A DNA stretch of 64,000 nt from Radicibacter daui (GCA_030657355.1 CP131057.1:62001-126000); one strand, 5' to 3'; positions 52,254 to 61,859 are shown, counted from the stretch's first letter. Numbers and translations are program-made. Notes: generated by a model not told the origin, from the sequence alone.

Positions 52254-52684
52254 ACTCTTAGCTCCGAACCGCGTAATTACTGGATTATTGTTACAGTCTG
52301 AGTTTATCGAACGCTCGCCCTTTTGTGAATGTCACATTTCTCAGCTTCTTTCCTGCCGGGAAAAGGAAATCATAGGACATGAAGACGACTCTACCGATTT
52401 CTCCCGTTTCCTGAACAGCATTCGCCGCGCCGGTGCTCTCCAAATCTCTCCCGTCGTCTGAAAGGGACTGAGTGCCCAAGAGCCTTCAGAACCCGAAAAT
52501 CTTCATCATCAGCCGGAGCTCCGGAATGGAAGCACGGTGATGTCACAAAACATTCTCACAGGCGTGCAAAACCGGCCGGAGACACGCAGTTGTAGAGGCT
52601 ACCAAGTCCCAGGTTGGTTTCCTGGCGAAGTGCGTCATAGACGCGACATGGTAATGGGCGCCAGCAGGTGTTCTTCAGCGGCGA
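52254..52684. other. Intergenic region upstream of the retron operon
   Basis: This 430-bp stretch has no supported gene. The AT-rich half (52254-52330) should hold the promoter for the leftward retron operon, but no clear -35/-10 pair was found. A short GCGTC/GACGC hairpin lies at 52632-52644, just beyond the lysR stop. Short frames on both strands show no family pattern. Confidence 0.55.
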
Positions 52685-53647
52685 TTATTCCGCCGCCTCG
52701 CCGGGCGCTTCCACTGTGCCATCGACAAGGCCGTGCCCGGCCATCAGGCAGGGATCCCAGAATGGTTCCTTGCCGAACGATTCCACCATGATGTCGATAA
52801 GCGCGCGCACCTTGCCAGCGACATGAGCGCCGGGCGGGCGCAGCACGTAAAGCTCGCTGGCCGGCTGGGGGTAGTCGGTCAGCAGCGGCACCAGTTCGCG
52901 CTTGGGAAAACTGTCGGCGACAAGGAAGGCGGGCGACTGGGCGATGCCGAGGCCGGCAATCGCCCACTGGCGGATGGCTTCGCCGCTGTCGGAATGCAGG
53001 CGGCCCTGCGGGCGGAAGGAAATAGGCTTCTTGCCGGAGAAGAAACGCCAGTCGGGCTGGGTGCGGCCGGTATAGATGAGGCACTCGTGGCCCGAGAGGT
53101 CGGCAGGGTGATGCGGGGTGCCGTGCGCTTCCAGATAGGCGGGGCTTGCCACCAGAGCCGAGCGGATGGGGGCGATGCGGCGGGCAATCAGGCTTGAATC
53201 CGGCAGGGTGCTGATGCGGATGACGGCATCGAGCCGGTCGGCGATCACATCCACCAGCCGGTCGCTGTAGGAAACATCCAGCTCCAGCTGCGGGTGGCGG
53301 CGGGCAAGTTCCGCCAGCACCGGCGCCACATGGCGCACGCCGAAAGACAGCGGCACCGAAAGGCGCAGGCTGCCGGTTACCGCGCCGGTCTGGCAGGCAA
53401 CGGCCTGCCGGGCCTCGTCCAGTTCCTTGAGGATGCGCTCGCCGCGCATCTTGAGTTCAAGGCCGGCTTCGGTGGGGCTGATGCCGCGCGTGGTGCGGCT
53501 CAGAAGCCGGGTGCCCAGCTCCGTCTCCAGCCGGGCGATGCGGCGGCTGACGATGGATTTGGAAACACCGAGGCGAATGGCGGCGCGGTTGAAGCCACCG
53601 CATTCGATCACCTCAATGAGGCTCTTGATGTCTTCAAGGTCCGTCAT
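52685..53647 (-). CDS. LysR family transcriptional regulator
   Basis: The ATG at 53647 (MTDLEDIKSLIEVIECGGF) gives 320 residues. Residues about 1-60 form the LysR winged HTH (FNRAAIRLGVSKSIVSRRIARLETELGTRLL), and about 90-290 are the periplasmic-binding-like effector domain (GSLRLSVPLSFG, WAIAGLGIAQSP). It is divergent from the azoreductase gene with 137 bp between them, the usual arrangement for a LysR regulator and its target. The upstream in-frame start at 53743 would overlap the promoter. It resembles regulators of quinone-responsive reductases (inference). Confidence 0.9.
   Translation of the reverse strand: MTDLEDIKSLIEVIECGGFNRAAIRLGVSKSIVSRRIARLETELGTRLLSRTTRGISPTEAGLELKMRGERILKELDEARQAVACQTGAVTGSLRLSVPLSFGVRHVAPVLAELARRHPQLELDVSYSDRLVDVIADRLDAVIRISTLPDSSLIARRIAPIRSALVASPAYLEAHGTPHHPADLSGHECLIYTGRTQPDWRFFSGKKPISFRPQGRLHSDSGEAIRQWAIAGLGIAQSPAFLVADSFPKRELVPLLTDYPQPASELYVLRPPGAHVAGKVRALIDIMVESFGKEPFWDPCLMAGHGLVDGTVEAPGEAAE
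52741..52780 (+). repeat. Right copy of the degenerate direct repeat, inside the lysR 3' end
   Basis: This is the intact counterpart of the repeat at 49521-49560 and lies within the last codons of the LysR-type gene. The two copies bracket the retron genes and their AT-rich surroundings, about 3.2 kb apart. Confidence 0.5.
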
Positions 53648-53735
53648 CACCGTCACTCCGCGCCCGGGGGGGGGCATCGCTGTTCCTGTTTGTGCAACAG
53701 AATAATGCCAATTATGCCCATTCTGATGCGCGGCG

Positions 53736-53751
53736 TGAACCACTAGGTTCA
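53736..53751. promoter_or_regulatory. Candidate LysR operator upstream of azoR
   Basis: TGAACC (53736-53741) and GGTTCA (53746-53751) are a perfect inverted pair around ACTA. A second small dyad, ATAAT and ATTAT around GCCA, lies at 53702-53715. Both fall between the divergent lysR and azoreductase starts. The assignment to this regulator rests on position only. Confidence 0.35.
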
Positions 53752-53784
53752 GGACAGTTAACTACAAAGGATGGTGTAGTGATC

Positions 53785-54399
53785 ATGTCCCGGATCCTAG
53801 CCCTGACCAGCAGCGCCGTTGCCGGCGCCTCCGTTTCCAATGAACTGGTGAAGACGGCGATTGCCAAGCTCACCGCCGCCGATCCGTCGGCTACCGTTGT
53901 CGAGCGCGATCTCGCCACCGATCCGCTGCCGCATCTGACGCAGGACGGTGTTTCCGCCCTGCGTGGCGAGCCCGCCACCCCGGCGCAGGTTGCCATTCGC
54001 CAGCTGTCCGACACGCTGGTGGAAGAGCTGAAGGCGGCCGACGTCATCATCATCGGCGCGCCGATGTATAATTTCGGCATCCCCACCACGCTCAAGGCCT
54101 GGTTTGACCATGTGCTGCGTGCCGGCGTTACCTTCCGCTACACCGAGAAGGGCCCCGAGGGCCTGGTGACCGGCAAGCGCGCCATCGTCATCGAGACCCG
54201 TGGCGGCCTCTACAGCGAAGGCCCGGCGATGATCATGGACAGCCAGGAGCCGCACCTGCGCGGCATGCTGGGTTTCATCGGCATCAGCGATGTAACCTTC
54301 GTGCGTGCCGAGAAGCTGGGCTTCGGCCCGGAAGCGCGCGACGCCGCCGTGGCTGCCGCGACCGCGCAGCTGGCCGAGCTTGCTGCCAGGGCTGCCTGA
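53785..54399 (+). CDS. azoR: FMN-dependent NADH azoreductase
   Basis: From the ATG at 53785 the enzyme has 204 residues, the family length. MSRILALTSSAVAGASVSNEL is the flavodoxin-like FMN phosphate site, and GAPMYNFGIPTTLKAWFDHV followed by RAGVTFRYTEKGPEGL is the AzoR signature. The enzyme reduces quinones and azo compounds with NADH in the cytoplasm. A GTG at 53779 is a possible alternative start with better Shine-Dalgarno spacing. A LysR regulator is divergent; a terminator follows the gene. Confidence 0.9.
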   Translation: MSRILALTSSAVAGASVSNELVKTAIAKLTAADPSATVVERDLATDPLPHLTQDGVSALRGEPATPAQVAIRQLSDTLVEELKAADVIIIGAPMYNFGIPTTLKAWFDHVLRAGVTFRYTEKGPEGLVTGKRAIVIETRGGLYSEGPAMIMDSQEPHLRGMLGFIGISDVTFVRAEKLGFGPEARDAAVAAATAQLAELAARAA

Positions 54400-54446
54400 G
54401 GCGGCAAGCCCGGTGAATTTCTCCATCGGGACTGGTAGTTGATAAG

Positions 54447-54485
54447 GGCCGGCAGGGTGCACTCAGCGCCCTGCCGGCCTTCTCG
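54447..54485 (+). terminator. Terminator-like hairpin after azoR
   Basis: GGCCGGCAGGG (54447-54457) pairs perfectly with CCCTGCCGGCC (54469-54479) around an 11-nt loop. The following TTCTC is only a weak U-tract, so termination may be partial and read through into the next gene. Confidence 0.6.
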
Positions 54486-54530
54486 CATCTTCAAGGCCAA
54501 GACAAGAAGGCCACGGCAAGGAAGCACCCC

Positions 54531-55598
54531 ATGGAAATCGGCCTCTATACCTTCGGCGATGTCGGCAAGGACCCGGTGACCGGCGCGGTGACGACGCCTT
54601 CCCTGCGCCTGCGCCAGCTGGTGGAAGAGATCAAGCTGGCCGAGGAGGTGGGGCTTGATGTGTTCGGCCTCGGGGAACATCACCGGCCGGATTATGCCGT
54701 CTCCTCCCCCGCTGTTGCCCTGGCCGCCGCTGCCACACAAACCTCGCGCATCCGCCTGACGAGCGCGGTATCGGTGCTGAGCTCGGACGATCCGGTGCGG
54801 GTCTACCAGCAGTTTTCCATGCTGGATAATCTCAGCGAAGGCCGGGCCGAAATCATGGCCGGGCGCGGTTCCTTCATCGAGAGCTTTCCGCTCTTCGGTT
54901 ACGACCTCGATGATTACGACACGCTGTTTGCCGAAAAGCTCGAGCTCTTGATGCGGCTTAATGACGGCGAAACCATCACCTGGCCCGGCGGGCAGCACAC
55001 ACCGCCGATCAATAGCCGGGGCGTCTATCCGCGCCCCTATGGCGAAAAACTGCCGCTCTGGATTGCCGTTGGCGGCACGCCGCAATCGGTGGCGCGGGCC
55101 GGCATGCTGGGCCTGCCGCTGGCGCTTGCCATCATCGGCGGCGAGCCGGCGCGCTTTGCGCCGCTCTTCGGCCTTTATCGCCAGATGGCCGAGCGCGCCG
55201 GGCACAAGCGCGAGATGCTCAAGACCTCCATCAACGTGCATGGCTTCGTGGGCGAGACCACGCAGGATGCCTGCGACACCTTCTATGCTCCGCAGGCCGA
55301 AGTGATGAACCGCATTGGCCGCGAACGCGGCTGGGGGCCGACCAACCGGGGGCATTTCGATGCCTCGCGCGGGCCGGACGGCGCGCTCTTCGTCGGCAGC
55401 CCGGCGGAGGTGACGGACAAGATCCTCGCCAATTACCAGATCTTCGGCTTTGACCGCATCCTCATCCAGATGGGGATCGGCGTTTACGAGCATAAGAAGC
55501 TGATGAAAGCCATTGAGCTGCTTGGTACCCGCGTGGCACCGGAGCTGCGCAAGGCGGCGGGCGCCAGCGCCGCTACAGCGAGCCTGTCTTCCTCCTGA
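54531..55598 (+). CDS. LLM class flavin-dependent oxidoreductase
   Basis: The 355-residue protein belongs to the luciferase-like monooxygenase family with a TIM-barrel flavin site: MEIGLYTFGDVG, AEEVGLDVFGLGEHHRPDYAVSSP, LSSDDPVRVYQQFSMLDNLS, AEIMAGRGSFIESFPLFGY and LWIAVGGTPQSV. The GEHHRPDYAVS segment is typical of the bacterial subgroup annotated as LLM oxidoreductases without luciferase activity. It may oxidise a flavin-dependent substrate; the substrate is unknown. It follows azoR and precedes katE. Confidence 0.88.
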   Translation: MEIGLYTFGDVGKDPVTGAVTTPSLRLRQLVEEIKLAEEVGLDVFGLGEHHRPDYAVSSPAVALAAAATQTSRIRLTSAVSVLSSDDPVRVYQQFSMLDNLSEGRAEIMAGRGSFIESFPLFGYDLDDYDTLFAEKLELLMRLNDGETITWPGGQHTPPINSRGVYPRPYGEKLPLWIAVGGTPQSVARAGMLGLPLALAIIGGEPARFAPLFGLYRQMAERAGHKREMLKTSINVHGFVGETTQDACDTFYAPQAEVMNRIGRERGWGPTNRGHFDASRGPDGALFVGSPAEVTDKILANYQIFGFDRILIQMGIGVYEHKKLMKAIELLGTRVAPELRKAAGASAATASLSSS

Positions 55599-55642
55599 CC
55601 TGAAAACGGCCGCCCTGGAGCCGCACGCCGGAATATTCATCC

Positions 55643-55667
55643 GGAACAATCCCTGCTGCCCGTTGTT
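55643..55667 (+). promoter_or_regulatory. Candidate EcfG (general stress) promoter for the catalase gene
   Basis: GGAAC (55643-55647), a 16-bp spacer and TGTT (55664-55667) approximate the alphaproteobacterial EcfG consensus GGAAC-N16/17-CGTT with one mismatch. It lies about 190 bp upstream of the catalase ATG. KatE-type catalases are frequent members of this regulon. Confidence 0.35.
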
Positions 55668-55855
55668 GGCGTCAAAGGAACCCTTGAGCGGTTCCGGCAC
55701 GCCACAAGTGCCATCGCACGGATGATCGGGGCAGCGCGCTTCAGGCCGGCATCAGGGCCGTTCTGATACTGTCGATCTGCCAGAAAAGCGCCCCGCTTTC
55801 GGGCTGCCTGCCTCCGGTCCTTGCGACAACGCCGAAGCGACGGAGAGATCAGGTC

Positions 55856-57964
55856 ATGGCTCGACAGGACAATGTGCAGGCGTCCGGCAAGGGCGGCGAA
55901 CTTCACCAGCAGGTCGGCGACAAGCGGACGCCGGGCGGGAAGGCCGAAACAATCTCCCGGCTGACCACCAGCCAGGGCATCCCGGTTTCGGACAACCAGA
56001 ACCAGTTGAAGGCGGGCGCGCGTGGTCCGGTGCTGCTGGAAGATTTCGTGCTGCGCGAAAAGATCTTCCACTTCGATCATGAGCGTATTCCCGAGCGCAT
56101 CGTGCATGCGCGCGGCTCTGCCGCTCATGGTTATTTCGAGCTTTATGAGAGCCTGTCGGATCTCACCAGCGCCGATCTTTTTCAGCGCGCCGGCGAAAAG
56201 ACGCCGCTCTTTACCCGCTTTTCAACCGTCGCCGGCGGTGCCGGGTCGGTCGATACGCCGCGCGATGTGCGCGGCTTCGCCGTCAAGTTCTACACAAAGG
56301 AAGGCAACTGGGACCTTGTGGGCAACAACATCCCGGTTTTCTTCATCCAGGACGCGATCAAGTTTCCGGACCTCATCCACTCGGTAAAGATGGAGGCGGA
56401 TCGCGGTTTCCCGCAGGCGGCCTCTGCCCATGACACCTTCTGGGACTTCATTTCGCTGATGCCGGAGGCCACCCACATGATCATGTGGGCGATGTCGGAC
56501 CGGGCGATCCCGCGCTCGCTGCGCACCATGGAAGGTTTCGGTATCCATACCTTCCGGCTGGTGAATGCCGAGGGCAAGGTAACGCTGGTTAAATTTCACT
56601 GGAAACCGAAGCAGGGCCTTGCCTCCACCTCATGGGATGAGGCGGTCAAGCTGGCGGGCGCCGATCCGGATTTCCAGCGCCGCGATCTCTTTGAGGCGAT
56701 ATCGCGCGGCGACCATCCGGAATGGGAGCTGGGCATCCAGGCCTTTGACGAGGAACTGGCGGACAGCCTGCCTTATGACGTGCTGGACCCGACCAAGATC
56801 ATCCCCGAAGAGATCGTGCCGGTGCGCGTGATCGGGCGCATGGTGCTGGACCGTAACCCCGATAACTTCTTTGCCGAAACCGAGCAGGTTGCCTACTGCC
56901 CCGCCAACATCGTGCCTGGTATCGATTTTACCAACGATCCGCTGCTGCAGGGGCGGCTGTTTTCCTATCTCGACACCCAGCTGAAACGGCTGGGGTCGCC
57001 CAATTTTACCCAGATATCCATCAACGCGCCGAAATGCCCGATGATGAATTTCCAGCGCGATGCGCAGATGCAGATGCAGCAATTTTCCGGCCGGGCGAAT
57101 TACGAACCCAACAGCCTTGCCGAAGCGGGCGAGGAGGGCGGCCCGCGCGAATGCCCGCATACCGGCTTCAGGAGTGTTGCCGGGCGTGCGGCCCGGCAGG
57201 AGCAGGGCGACAAGCTGCGCCTCAGGCCGGAGAGTTTTGCCGACCATTACAGCCAGGCACGGCTCTTTTTCCGCTCACTGGATACGGCGGAGCAGGCGCA
57301 TCTCGCCTCAGCCGTGGTGTTTGAACTTTCCAAGGTGGGGCTCACGCATGTGCGCACCCGCATTCTGGCCAATCTTGTGAATGTCGATGGCGAACTGGCA
57401 AGGCGCGTGGCGCAGGGGCTGGGCATGGAGGTGCCCGATGCCTCTCCGGCAGCCGCGCCGGTTCAGGATCTCGGCACCTCCCCCGCGGTGCGCATCATCG
57501 GCGGCCCGCGCGAGCGCGACAGTCTGAAGGGTGGCACCTTCGGCGTGCTGGTGGCCGACGGCTCCCCGGCCGGAGAGGTAAAGGCCGTTCTCAAGGCCAT
57601 CAAGGACAAGGGCGGCACCCCGTTCATCGTCTCGCCGAAAGTCGGCGAGGTGACGTTTGCCGGTGGCAGCACCATGGCGGCAGACGGTCAACTGGCCGGC
57701 TCACCCTCCGTGCTGTTCGATGCGGTGGCGATCATCCTGTCGCCGGAGGGCTGCAAGATGTTGATGGGCGAGGGGGCCGCCGTGCAGTTCGCCATGGATG
57801 CGTTCGCGCATTGCAAGGCGATTGCCGTCAATGAAGGCGCAAGGCCGCTGCTGGAGAAAGCCGGGGTGATGCCCGATGAGGCGGTGGTGCCGCCGGAGAA
57901 GTTCGGGTCGGTGGCCGGCAGGCGGCACTGGGCGCGTGAGCCGAAGGTGCGGATGCTGGCGTAA
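55856..57964 (+). CDS. katE: Large-subunit monofunctional catalase (HPII/KatE type)
   Basis: The 702-residue enzyme converts hydrogen peroxide to water and oxygen. The catalytic His84 lies in [13 protein letters not shown], the Asn157 in [13 protein letters not shown], and the haem-ligand Tyr in [14 protein letters not shown]. After the catalase core (to about residue 500) comes a flavodoxin/DJ-1-like C-terminal domain ([21 protein letters not shown]), found in large-subunit catalases. An EcfG-like promoter is present upstream. The family call is firm. Confidence 0.94.
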   Translation: MARQDNVQASGKGGELHQQVGDKRTPGGKAETISRLTTSQGIPVSDNQNQLKAGARGPVLLEDFVLREKIFHFDHERIPERIVHARGSAAHGYFELYESLSDLTSADLFQRAGEKTPLFTRFSTVAGGAGSVDTPRDVRGFAVKFYTKEGNWDLVGNNIPVFFIQDAIKFPDLIHSVKMEADRGFPQAASAHDTFWDFISLMPEATHMIMWAMSDRAIPRSLRTMEGFGIHTFRLVNAEGKVTLVKFHWKPKQGLASTSWDEAVKLAGADPDFQRRDLFEAISRGDHPEWELGIQAFDEELADSLPYDVLDPTKIIPEEIVPVRVIGRMVLDRNPDNFFAETEQVAYCPANIVPGIDFTNDPLLQGRLFSYLDTQLKRLGSPNFTQISINAPKCPMMNFQRDAQMQMQQFSGRANYEPNSLAEAGEEGGPRECPHTGFRSVAGRAARQEQGDKLRLRPESFADHYSQARLFFRSLDTAEQAHLASAVVFELSKVGLTHVRTRILANLVNVDGELARRVAQGLGMEVPDASPAAAPVQDLGTSPAVRIIGGPRERDSLKGGTFGVLVADGSPAGEVKAVLKAIKDKGGTPFIVSPKVGEVTFAGGSTMAADGQLAGSPSVLFDAVAIILSPEGCKMLMGEGAAVQFAMDAFAHCKAIAVNEGARPLLEKAGVMPDEAVVPPEKFGSVAGRRHWAREPKVRMLA

Positions 57965-58029
57965 CGCAGCCGGCCCCGCCCCCCACGTCCCGAGAACGTC
58001 CTGCAAGCCCCAGCCTTGAGGAGGCCGCC

Positions 58030-60348
58030 ATGGCCGTTACGTCCAAAACGCCCGAGCACTCTGCGACAGGCCACGATCCGCAGACCCCCGAATATGATCA
58101 TCCGACGGGGGGATGGGGGTCGCTGAGGGGCATTGCCCGAATTTTTGGCGAAGAACGCAACTCCCCGCTTGCCCTCAAGGTGCTGGCAAAACTCAACAAG
58201 CCGGGAGGGGTGATGTGTACCTCCTGCGCCTGGGCCAAGCCCGCCAAGCCGCACCTGTTCGAATTTTGCGAAAACGGTGCCAAGGCTACATTGTGGGAGA
58301 TCACCCCCAAGCGCGTGACCCCGGCGTTTTTCGCCGAACACAGCGTCAAGGAACTCAGGGGGTGGCACGACCATGACCTTGAACGCGCCGGGCGGCTGAC
58401 GCACCCCCTGCGGTATGCCGCGGCGAGCGACCGCTATTACCCGGTGAGCTGGCAGGAGGCGTTCGAGGCAATTGGCCGGGAGCTGCGGGCGATCGATCCG
58501 CAGGAGGCGGTTTTTTATGCCTCCGGCCATGCCGGGCTGGAGGCTTCGTACCTCTATGCGCTGTTTGCCCGCCTCTATGGCCACAACAACCTGCCGCAAT
58601 CGTCCAACATGTGCCACGAGACGACGTCGGTTAACCTCAAGACCTTTATCGGCACGCCGGTTGGCACCTGCACGCTCGAGGATTTTGAAGAGTGCGATGC
58701 CATTTTCTTTTTCGGCCAGAATACCGGCACCAACAGCCCGCGTTTCCTGCACCAGCTGAAATCCGCTGTGGAACGCGGCTGCCGGATCGTGACTTTCAAC
58801 CCGCTGCGCGAGCGAGGCCTCATTGAATTTGTCGATACGCAAAACCCCGTGCAGATGACGGTCGGCAAGGCGACGCAGATCTCCGAGGAATATTTCCAGC
58901 TGCTTCCCGGCGGTGACATCGCCGTGCTGGCCGGCATGATCAAATGCGTGCTGGCGGCCGAGGAAAAGGCGCCGGGCACGGTGCTTGACCAGGACTTCAT
59001 TGCCCGGGAAACCAGCGGCTTCGAGACCATGCGCGCGGCCGTGGAGGCGACGGGCTGGGAGGAGATCGAGGCGCATTCCGGCCTGACCCGGGAGATGATC
59101 TCCCGGGCGGCCGATATCTATCTGGGCGCCGAAAAGGTGATCGGCATTTACGGCATGGGCCTTACCCAGCATGTCAATGGCTGGCTCAATCTCGGCATGC
59201 TGGTGAACCTGTTGCTCCTGCGCGGGAATATGGGCCGACCGGGGGCCGGCATCTCGCCGGTGCGCGGGCATTCCAACGTTCAGGGGCAGCGCACCGTCGG
59301 GATCGCGGAAAAGCCGGATCTCGTGCCGCTGAAAAAGCTTGAAGAGATGTTTGCCTTCACCGCGCCGCGACAGAAGGGGCGCAATGCCGTCGAGGCGTGC
59401 GAGGGCATTCTGGATGGCTCGGTAAAGGCAATGATCTCGCTGGGCGGCAACCTGCTGCGCGCCTTGCCGGACAGGACGCGTATCGAGGAGGCGTGGTCCG
59501 GCCTGCGGCTCAGCGTGCATGTGGCAACCAAGCTCAACCGCTCACATCTCGTGCCGGGCGAGGTCTCCTACATCCTGCCCTGCCTCGGGCGAACGGACAG
59601 GGACGAACAGCTGTCCGGGCCGCAGGCGGTCTCCATGGAAGATTCGCTTAGCCATATCTATGGCTCCATCGGCAATGCCAGGCCGCCGGAGGGGGAGCTT
59701 CGCTCGGAAGTCGCCATCGTCTGCGGCATGGCAAAAGCGACGCTGCCGGCCAGTGCCACACAGCGCTGGGATGACTGGACCGGCAATTATGACCTGATCC
59801 GCGATCTGATTGCCCGCACCTATCCTGAGGAATTTCACGATTTTAACGAACGGCTTCTGCAGCCGGGCGGCTTTTATCGCGGCAATCCGGCGCGCGGGCG
59901 CAGCTGGAAGACCGAAAGCGGCAAGGCGCAGTTTACCGAGCCGACCACGATTTCCGCCCTGGGAGAGGAAGCGGGGATAACCGCGGCCTCTCCGGGGCGG
60001 ATGACACTGGTGACCCTGCGCTCCAACGACCAGTTCAACACCACGATCTACGGCTTTTCCGACCGGCTGCGCGGGCTTGAAGGCGGGCGGGATATCGTGC
60101 TGATCAACCGCGACGAGATGCGGCGGCTGGGCCTTGCCGAAGGCCAGCGTGTGACGCTGGTGTGCGATATCGCGGATGGTATCGATCTCCGGGTGAGCGG
60201 CCTTGCCGTTACGGCCTATGACCTGCCGCCGGGCTGTGTTGCGGGATATTACCCCGAACTCAACCCGCTGGTGCCGCTCGCCTACCACGAGAAACACTCC
60301 AAGACGCCGGCCTACAAGGGATCGCCTGTCGTCATTCTGCCGGAGTAG
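58030..60348 (+). CDS. FdhF/YdeP family molybdopterin oxidoreductase
   Basis: The 772-residue protein is a DMSO-reductase-superfamily enzyme of the YdeP type, which lacks a full [4Fe-4S] motif and keeps only VMCTSCAWAKP near residue 61. Further family segments are YPVSWQEAFEAIGREL, NMCHETTSVNLK, IFFFGQNTGTNSPRFLHQL, GMGLTQHVNGWLNLGMLVNLLLLRGNMGRPGAGISPVRGHSNVQG and RSNDQFNTTIYGFSDRLRGLEGG at the cofactor-binding C-terminal domain. Cofactor binding is expected (molybdopterin guanine dinucleotide). The substrate is unknown; E. coli YdeP is linked to acid resistance. It follows katE by 65 bp. Confidence 0.9.
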   Translation: MAVTSKTPEHSATGHDPQTPEYDHPTGGWGSLRGIARIFGEERNSPLALKVLAKLNKPGGVMCTSCAWAKPAKPHLFEFCENGAKATLWEITPKRVTPAFFAEHSVKELRGWHDHDLERAGRLTHPLRYAAASDRYYPVSWQEAFEAIGRELRAIDPQEAVFYASGHAGLEASYLYALFARLYGHNNLPQSSNMCHETTSVNLKTFIGTPVGTCTLEDFEECDAIFFFGQNTGTNSPRFLHQLKSAVERGCRIVTFNPLRERGLIEFVDTQNPVQMTVGKATQISEEYFQLLPGGDIAVLAGMIKCVLAAEEKAPGTVLDQDFIARETSGFETMRAAVEATGWEEIEAHSGLTREMISRAADIYLGAEKVIGIYGMGLTQHVNGWLNLGMLVNLLLLRGNMGRPGAGISPVRGHSNVQGQRTVGIAEKPDLVPLKKLEEMFAFTAPRQKGRNAVEACEGILDGSVKAMISLGGNLLRALPDRTRIEEAWSGLRLSVHVATKLNRSHLVPGEVSYILPCLGRTDRDEQLSGPQAVSMEDSLSHIYGSIGNARPPEGELRSEVAIVCGMAKATLPASATQRWDDWTGNYDLIRDLIARTYPEEFHDFNERLLQPGGFYRGNPARGRSWKTESGKAQFTEPTTISALGEEAGITAASPGRMTLVTLRSNDQFNTTIYGFSDRLRGLEGGRDIVLINRDEMRRLGLAEGQRVTLVCDIADGIDLRVSGLAVTAYDLPPGCVAGYYPELNPLVPLAYHEKHSKTPAYKGSPVVILPE

Positions 60349-60355
60349 GGCGCCG

Positions 60356-61261
60356 TCACTTCGGTTTTTTGTCCCCGGCCGGCTCGTCCAGTTCGCGCGC
60401 GATCTGGGCGTAGCTGACGAGGGCAAAGAGTGCGCTGCCGCCAATAATGTTGCCGGCGGTGACCGGCAGGAAGAAGTGGGTGATGGCCTGCCAGGGACCA
60501 AGTGCGCCGGTAAAGATGAGGGAGAAGGCTTCCACCGAGCCGGCGACGATGTGGGAGAGGTGGAAAAGGGCGATGAGGTAGGTGAGAAGGGCGATGACGG
60601 CAAAACCCGCTCCGCCCGCCGAAGGCAGCAGCCACACCACGGTCGCCACCAGCCAGCCGGCGGCGATGGCACGCAGGAACATGTAGCTAACGGGCAGGTC
60701 GATCGCCTCGCGGGCGATTTCCAGTGCTGCGGCGCGGATATCTGGCGTGTGCATCGCATCGATGGCAATGCCCGCGCCAAAGAGGGCCGTGCCGATCAGA
60801 TTGGCCCCGAAGACCAGCGCCCACAGCCGGGCGATGCCGAGAGCGCCTGCCTTGTCCGGCTTGGCAAGGAAGGGCAGCATCGCCGTCAGGGTGATTTCGG
60901 TGAAAAGCTGCTGGCGGGCAAGAATGACGATGAGGAAGCCCACCGCATAACCCCAGCACTCCACCAGCGGCCGCCAGCCGGCGTCGGGCAGATATTCGCG
61001 CAGCGTCGCCTGGGTATAGACGGAAAAACCGATGGAAAGGCCGGCGCTGAGGCCAGACCAGACAAGGCTGCTGGTCGGCCGGGCAAGTTCACCTTCGCCC
61101 TCCTGGCGCACGATCTCATAGACGGCAACCGGGCGCAGCTTGGCGTGCTCGTCGACTTCCTCTTTTTCCTTTTCGCTCAGATGGTTGGCTTCCTGTCCCT
61201 CGTCATGCCCCCTGGGGGCGGAACGGGGGCGTCGTGCGTCGTCCTTGCCTTTTTGCGGCAT
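60356..61261 (-). CDS. Formate/nitrite transporter family channel, YfdC-like
   Basis: The 301-residue protein has a charged N-terminal tail of about 65 residues and six membrane helices. FNT features are visible as SGLSAGLSIGFSVY, GFLIVILARQQLFTEITLTAMLPFL and AGNIIGGSALFALVSYAQ. The long cytoplasmic tail is typical of the YfdC subgroup rather than FocA. FNT channels pass small monovalent anions such as formate or nitrite. It is convergent with the YdeP-type gene (7 bp between stops) and divergent from TspO. Confidence 0.9.
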   Translation of the reverse strand: MPQKGKDDARRPRSAPRGHDEGQEANHLSEKEKEEVDEHAKLRPVAVYEIVRQEGEGELARPTSSLVWSGLSAGLSIGFSVYTQATLREYLPDAGWRPLVECWGYAVGFLIVILARQQLFTEITLTAMLPFLAKPDKAGALGIARLWALVFGANLIGTALFGAGIAIDAMHTPDIRAAALEIAREAIDLPVSYMFLRAIAAGWLVATVVWLLPSAGGAGFAVIALLTYLIALFHLSHIVAGSVEAFSLIFTGALGPWQAITHFFLPVTAGNIIGGSALFALVSYAQIARELDEPAGDKKPK

Positions 61262-61385
61262 GGGCGTTTCCTTTCGGGCGAGCGTACCTTGTCCTGACAG
61301 TCAATACAGCGGGCGGGGCAGAAAGGTTGCGTGCCGTCCGCAAGCGCAGCCGGCCAGCCCCGCGAAACCGGAAAGAACGACCACC

Positions 61386-61838
61386 ATGAAAAACAGCCTG
61401 TCGCTTGCCCTGTTTCTTCTGCTCGTGCTCGGCGGCGGGCTGGTCATCGGCTATGTGATGACGCCGGGCGAGTGGTATGTCGGGCTGGTGAAGCCTGTCT
61501 TTACGCCGCCGGCCTGGGTCTTTCCGCCGGCCTGGACGCTGCTTTATATCCTGATTGCGATTGCCGGCTGGCGGTTGTGGCGCGGGCTGCGCGGCAGCCT
61601 CCTCATGAAGCTGTGGGGCGTGCAGCTGGCGCTTAATTTCCTGTGGTCGCCCACCTTCTTCGGCGCGCATCTGATGGCGGCCGGCCTTGCCGTTATCCTC
61701 GCGCTGCTGGTGACGATCCTCGCCATTATGGCGCTCGCCTGGCGCCGGGAGCGCGTGGTGGCGCTGCTCTTCCTGCCCTACGCGCTGTGGGTAGCCTTTG
61801 CCTCGCTGCTGAATGGATCGCTGCTGGTGCTTAACTGA
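61386..61838 (+). CDS. TspO/MBR family tryptophan-rich sensory protein
   Basis: The 150-residue membrane protein has five predicted helices and the TspO sequence VKPVFTPPAWVFPPAWTLLYILIAIAGWRLW and LALNFLWSPTFFGAHLMAAGL. TspO proteins bind porphyrins and affect stress and photosynthetic gene expression in alphaproteobacteria. The ATG at 61386 is clear. It is divergent from the FNT channel and may be co-regulated through the 124-bp gap. Confidence 0.92.
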   Translation: MKNSLSLALFLLLVLGGGLVIGYVMTPGEWYVGLVKPVFTPPAWVFPPAWTLLYILIAIAGWRLWRGLRGSLLMKLWGVQLALNFLWSPTFFGAHLMAAGLAVILALLVTILAIMALAWRRERVVALLFLPYALWVAFASLLNGSLLVLN

Positions 61839-61859
61839 GGGGAGCCAGGTCCCGGCTGG

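Noticed and set aside
52192..52479. Small frames upstream of the retron operon
   Set aside because: No conserved pattern and they overlap the start of the PRTase-like gene or promoter region.
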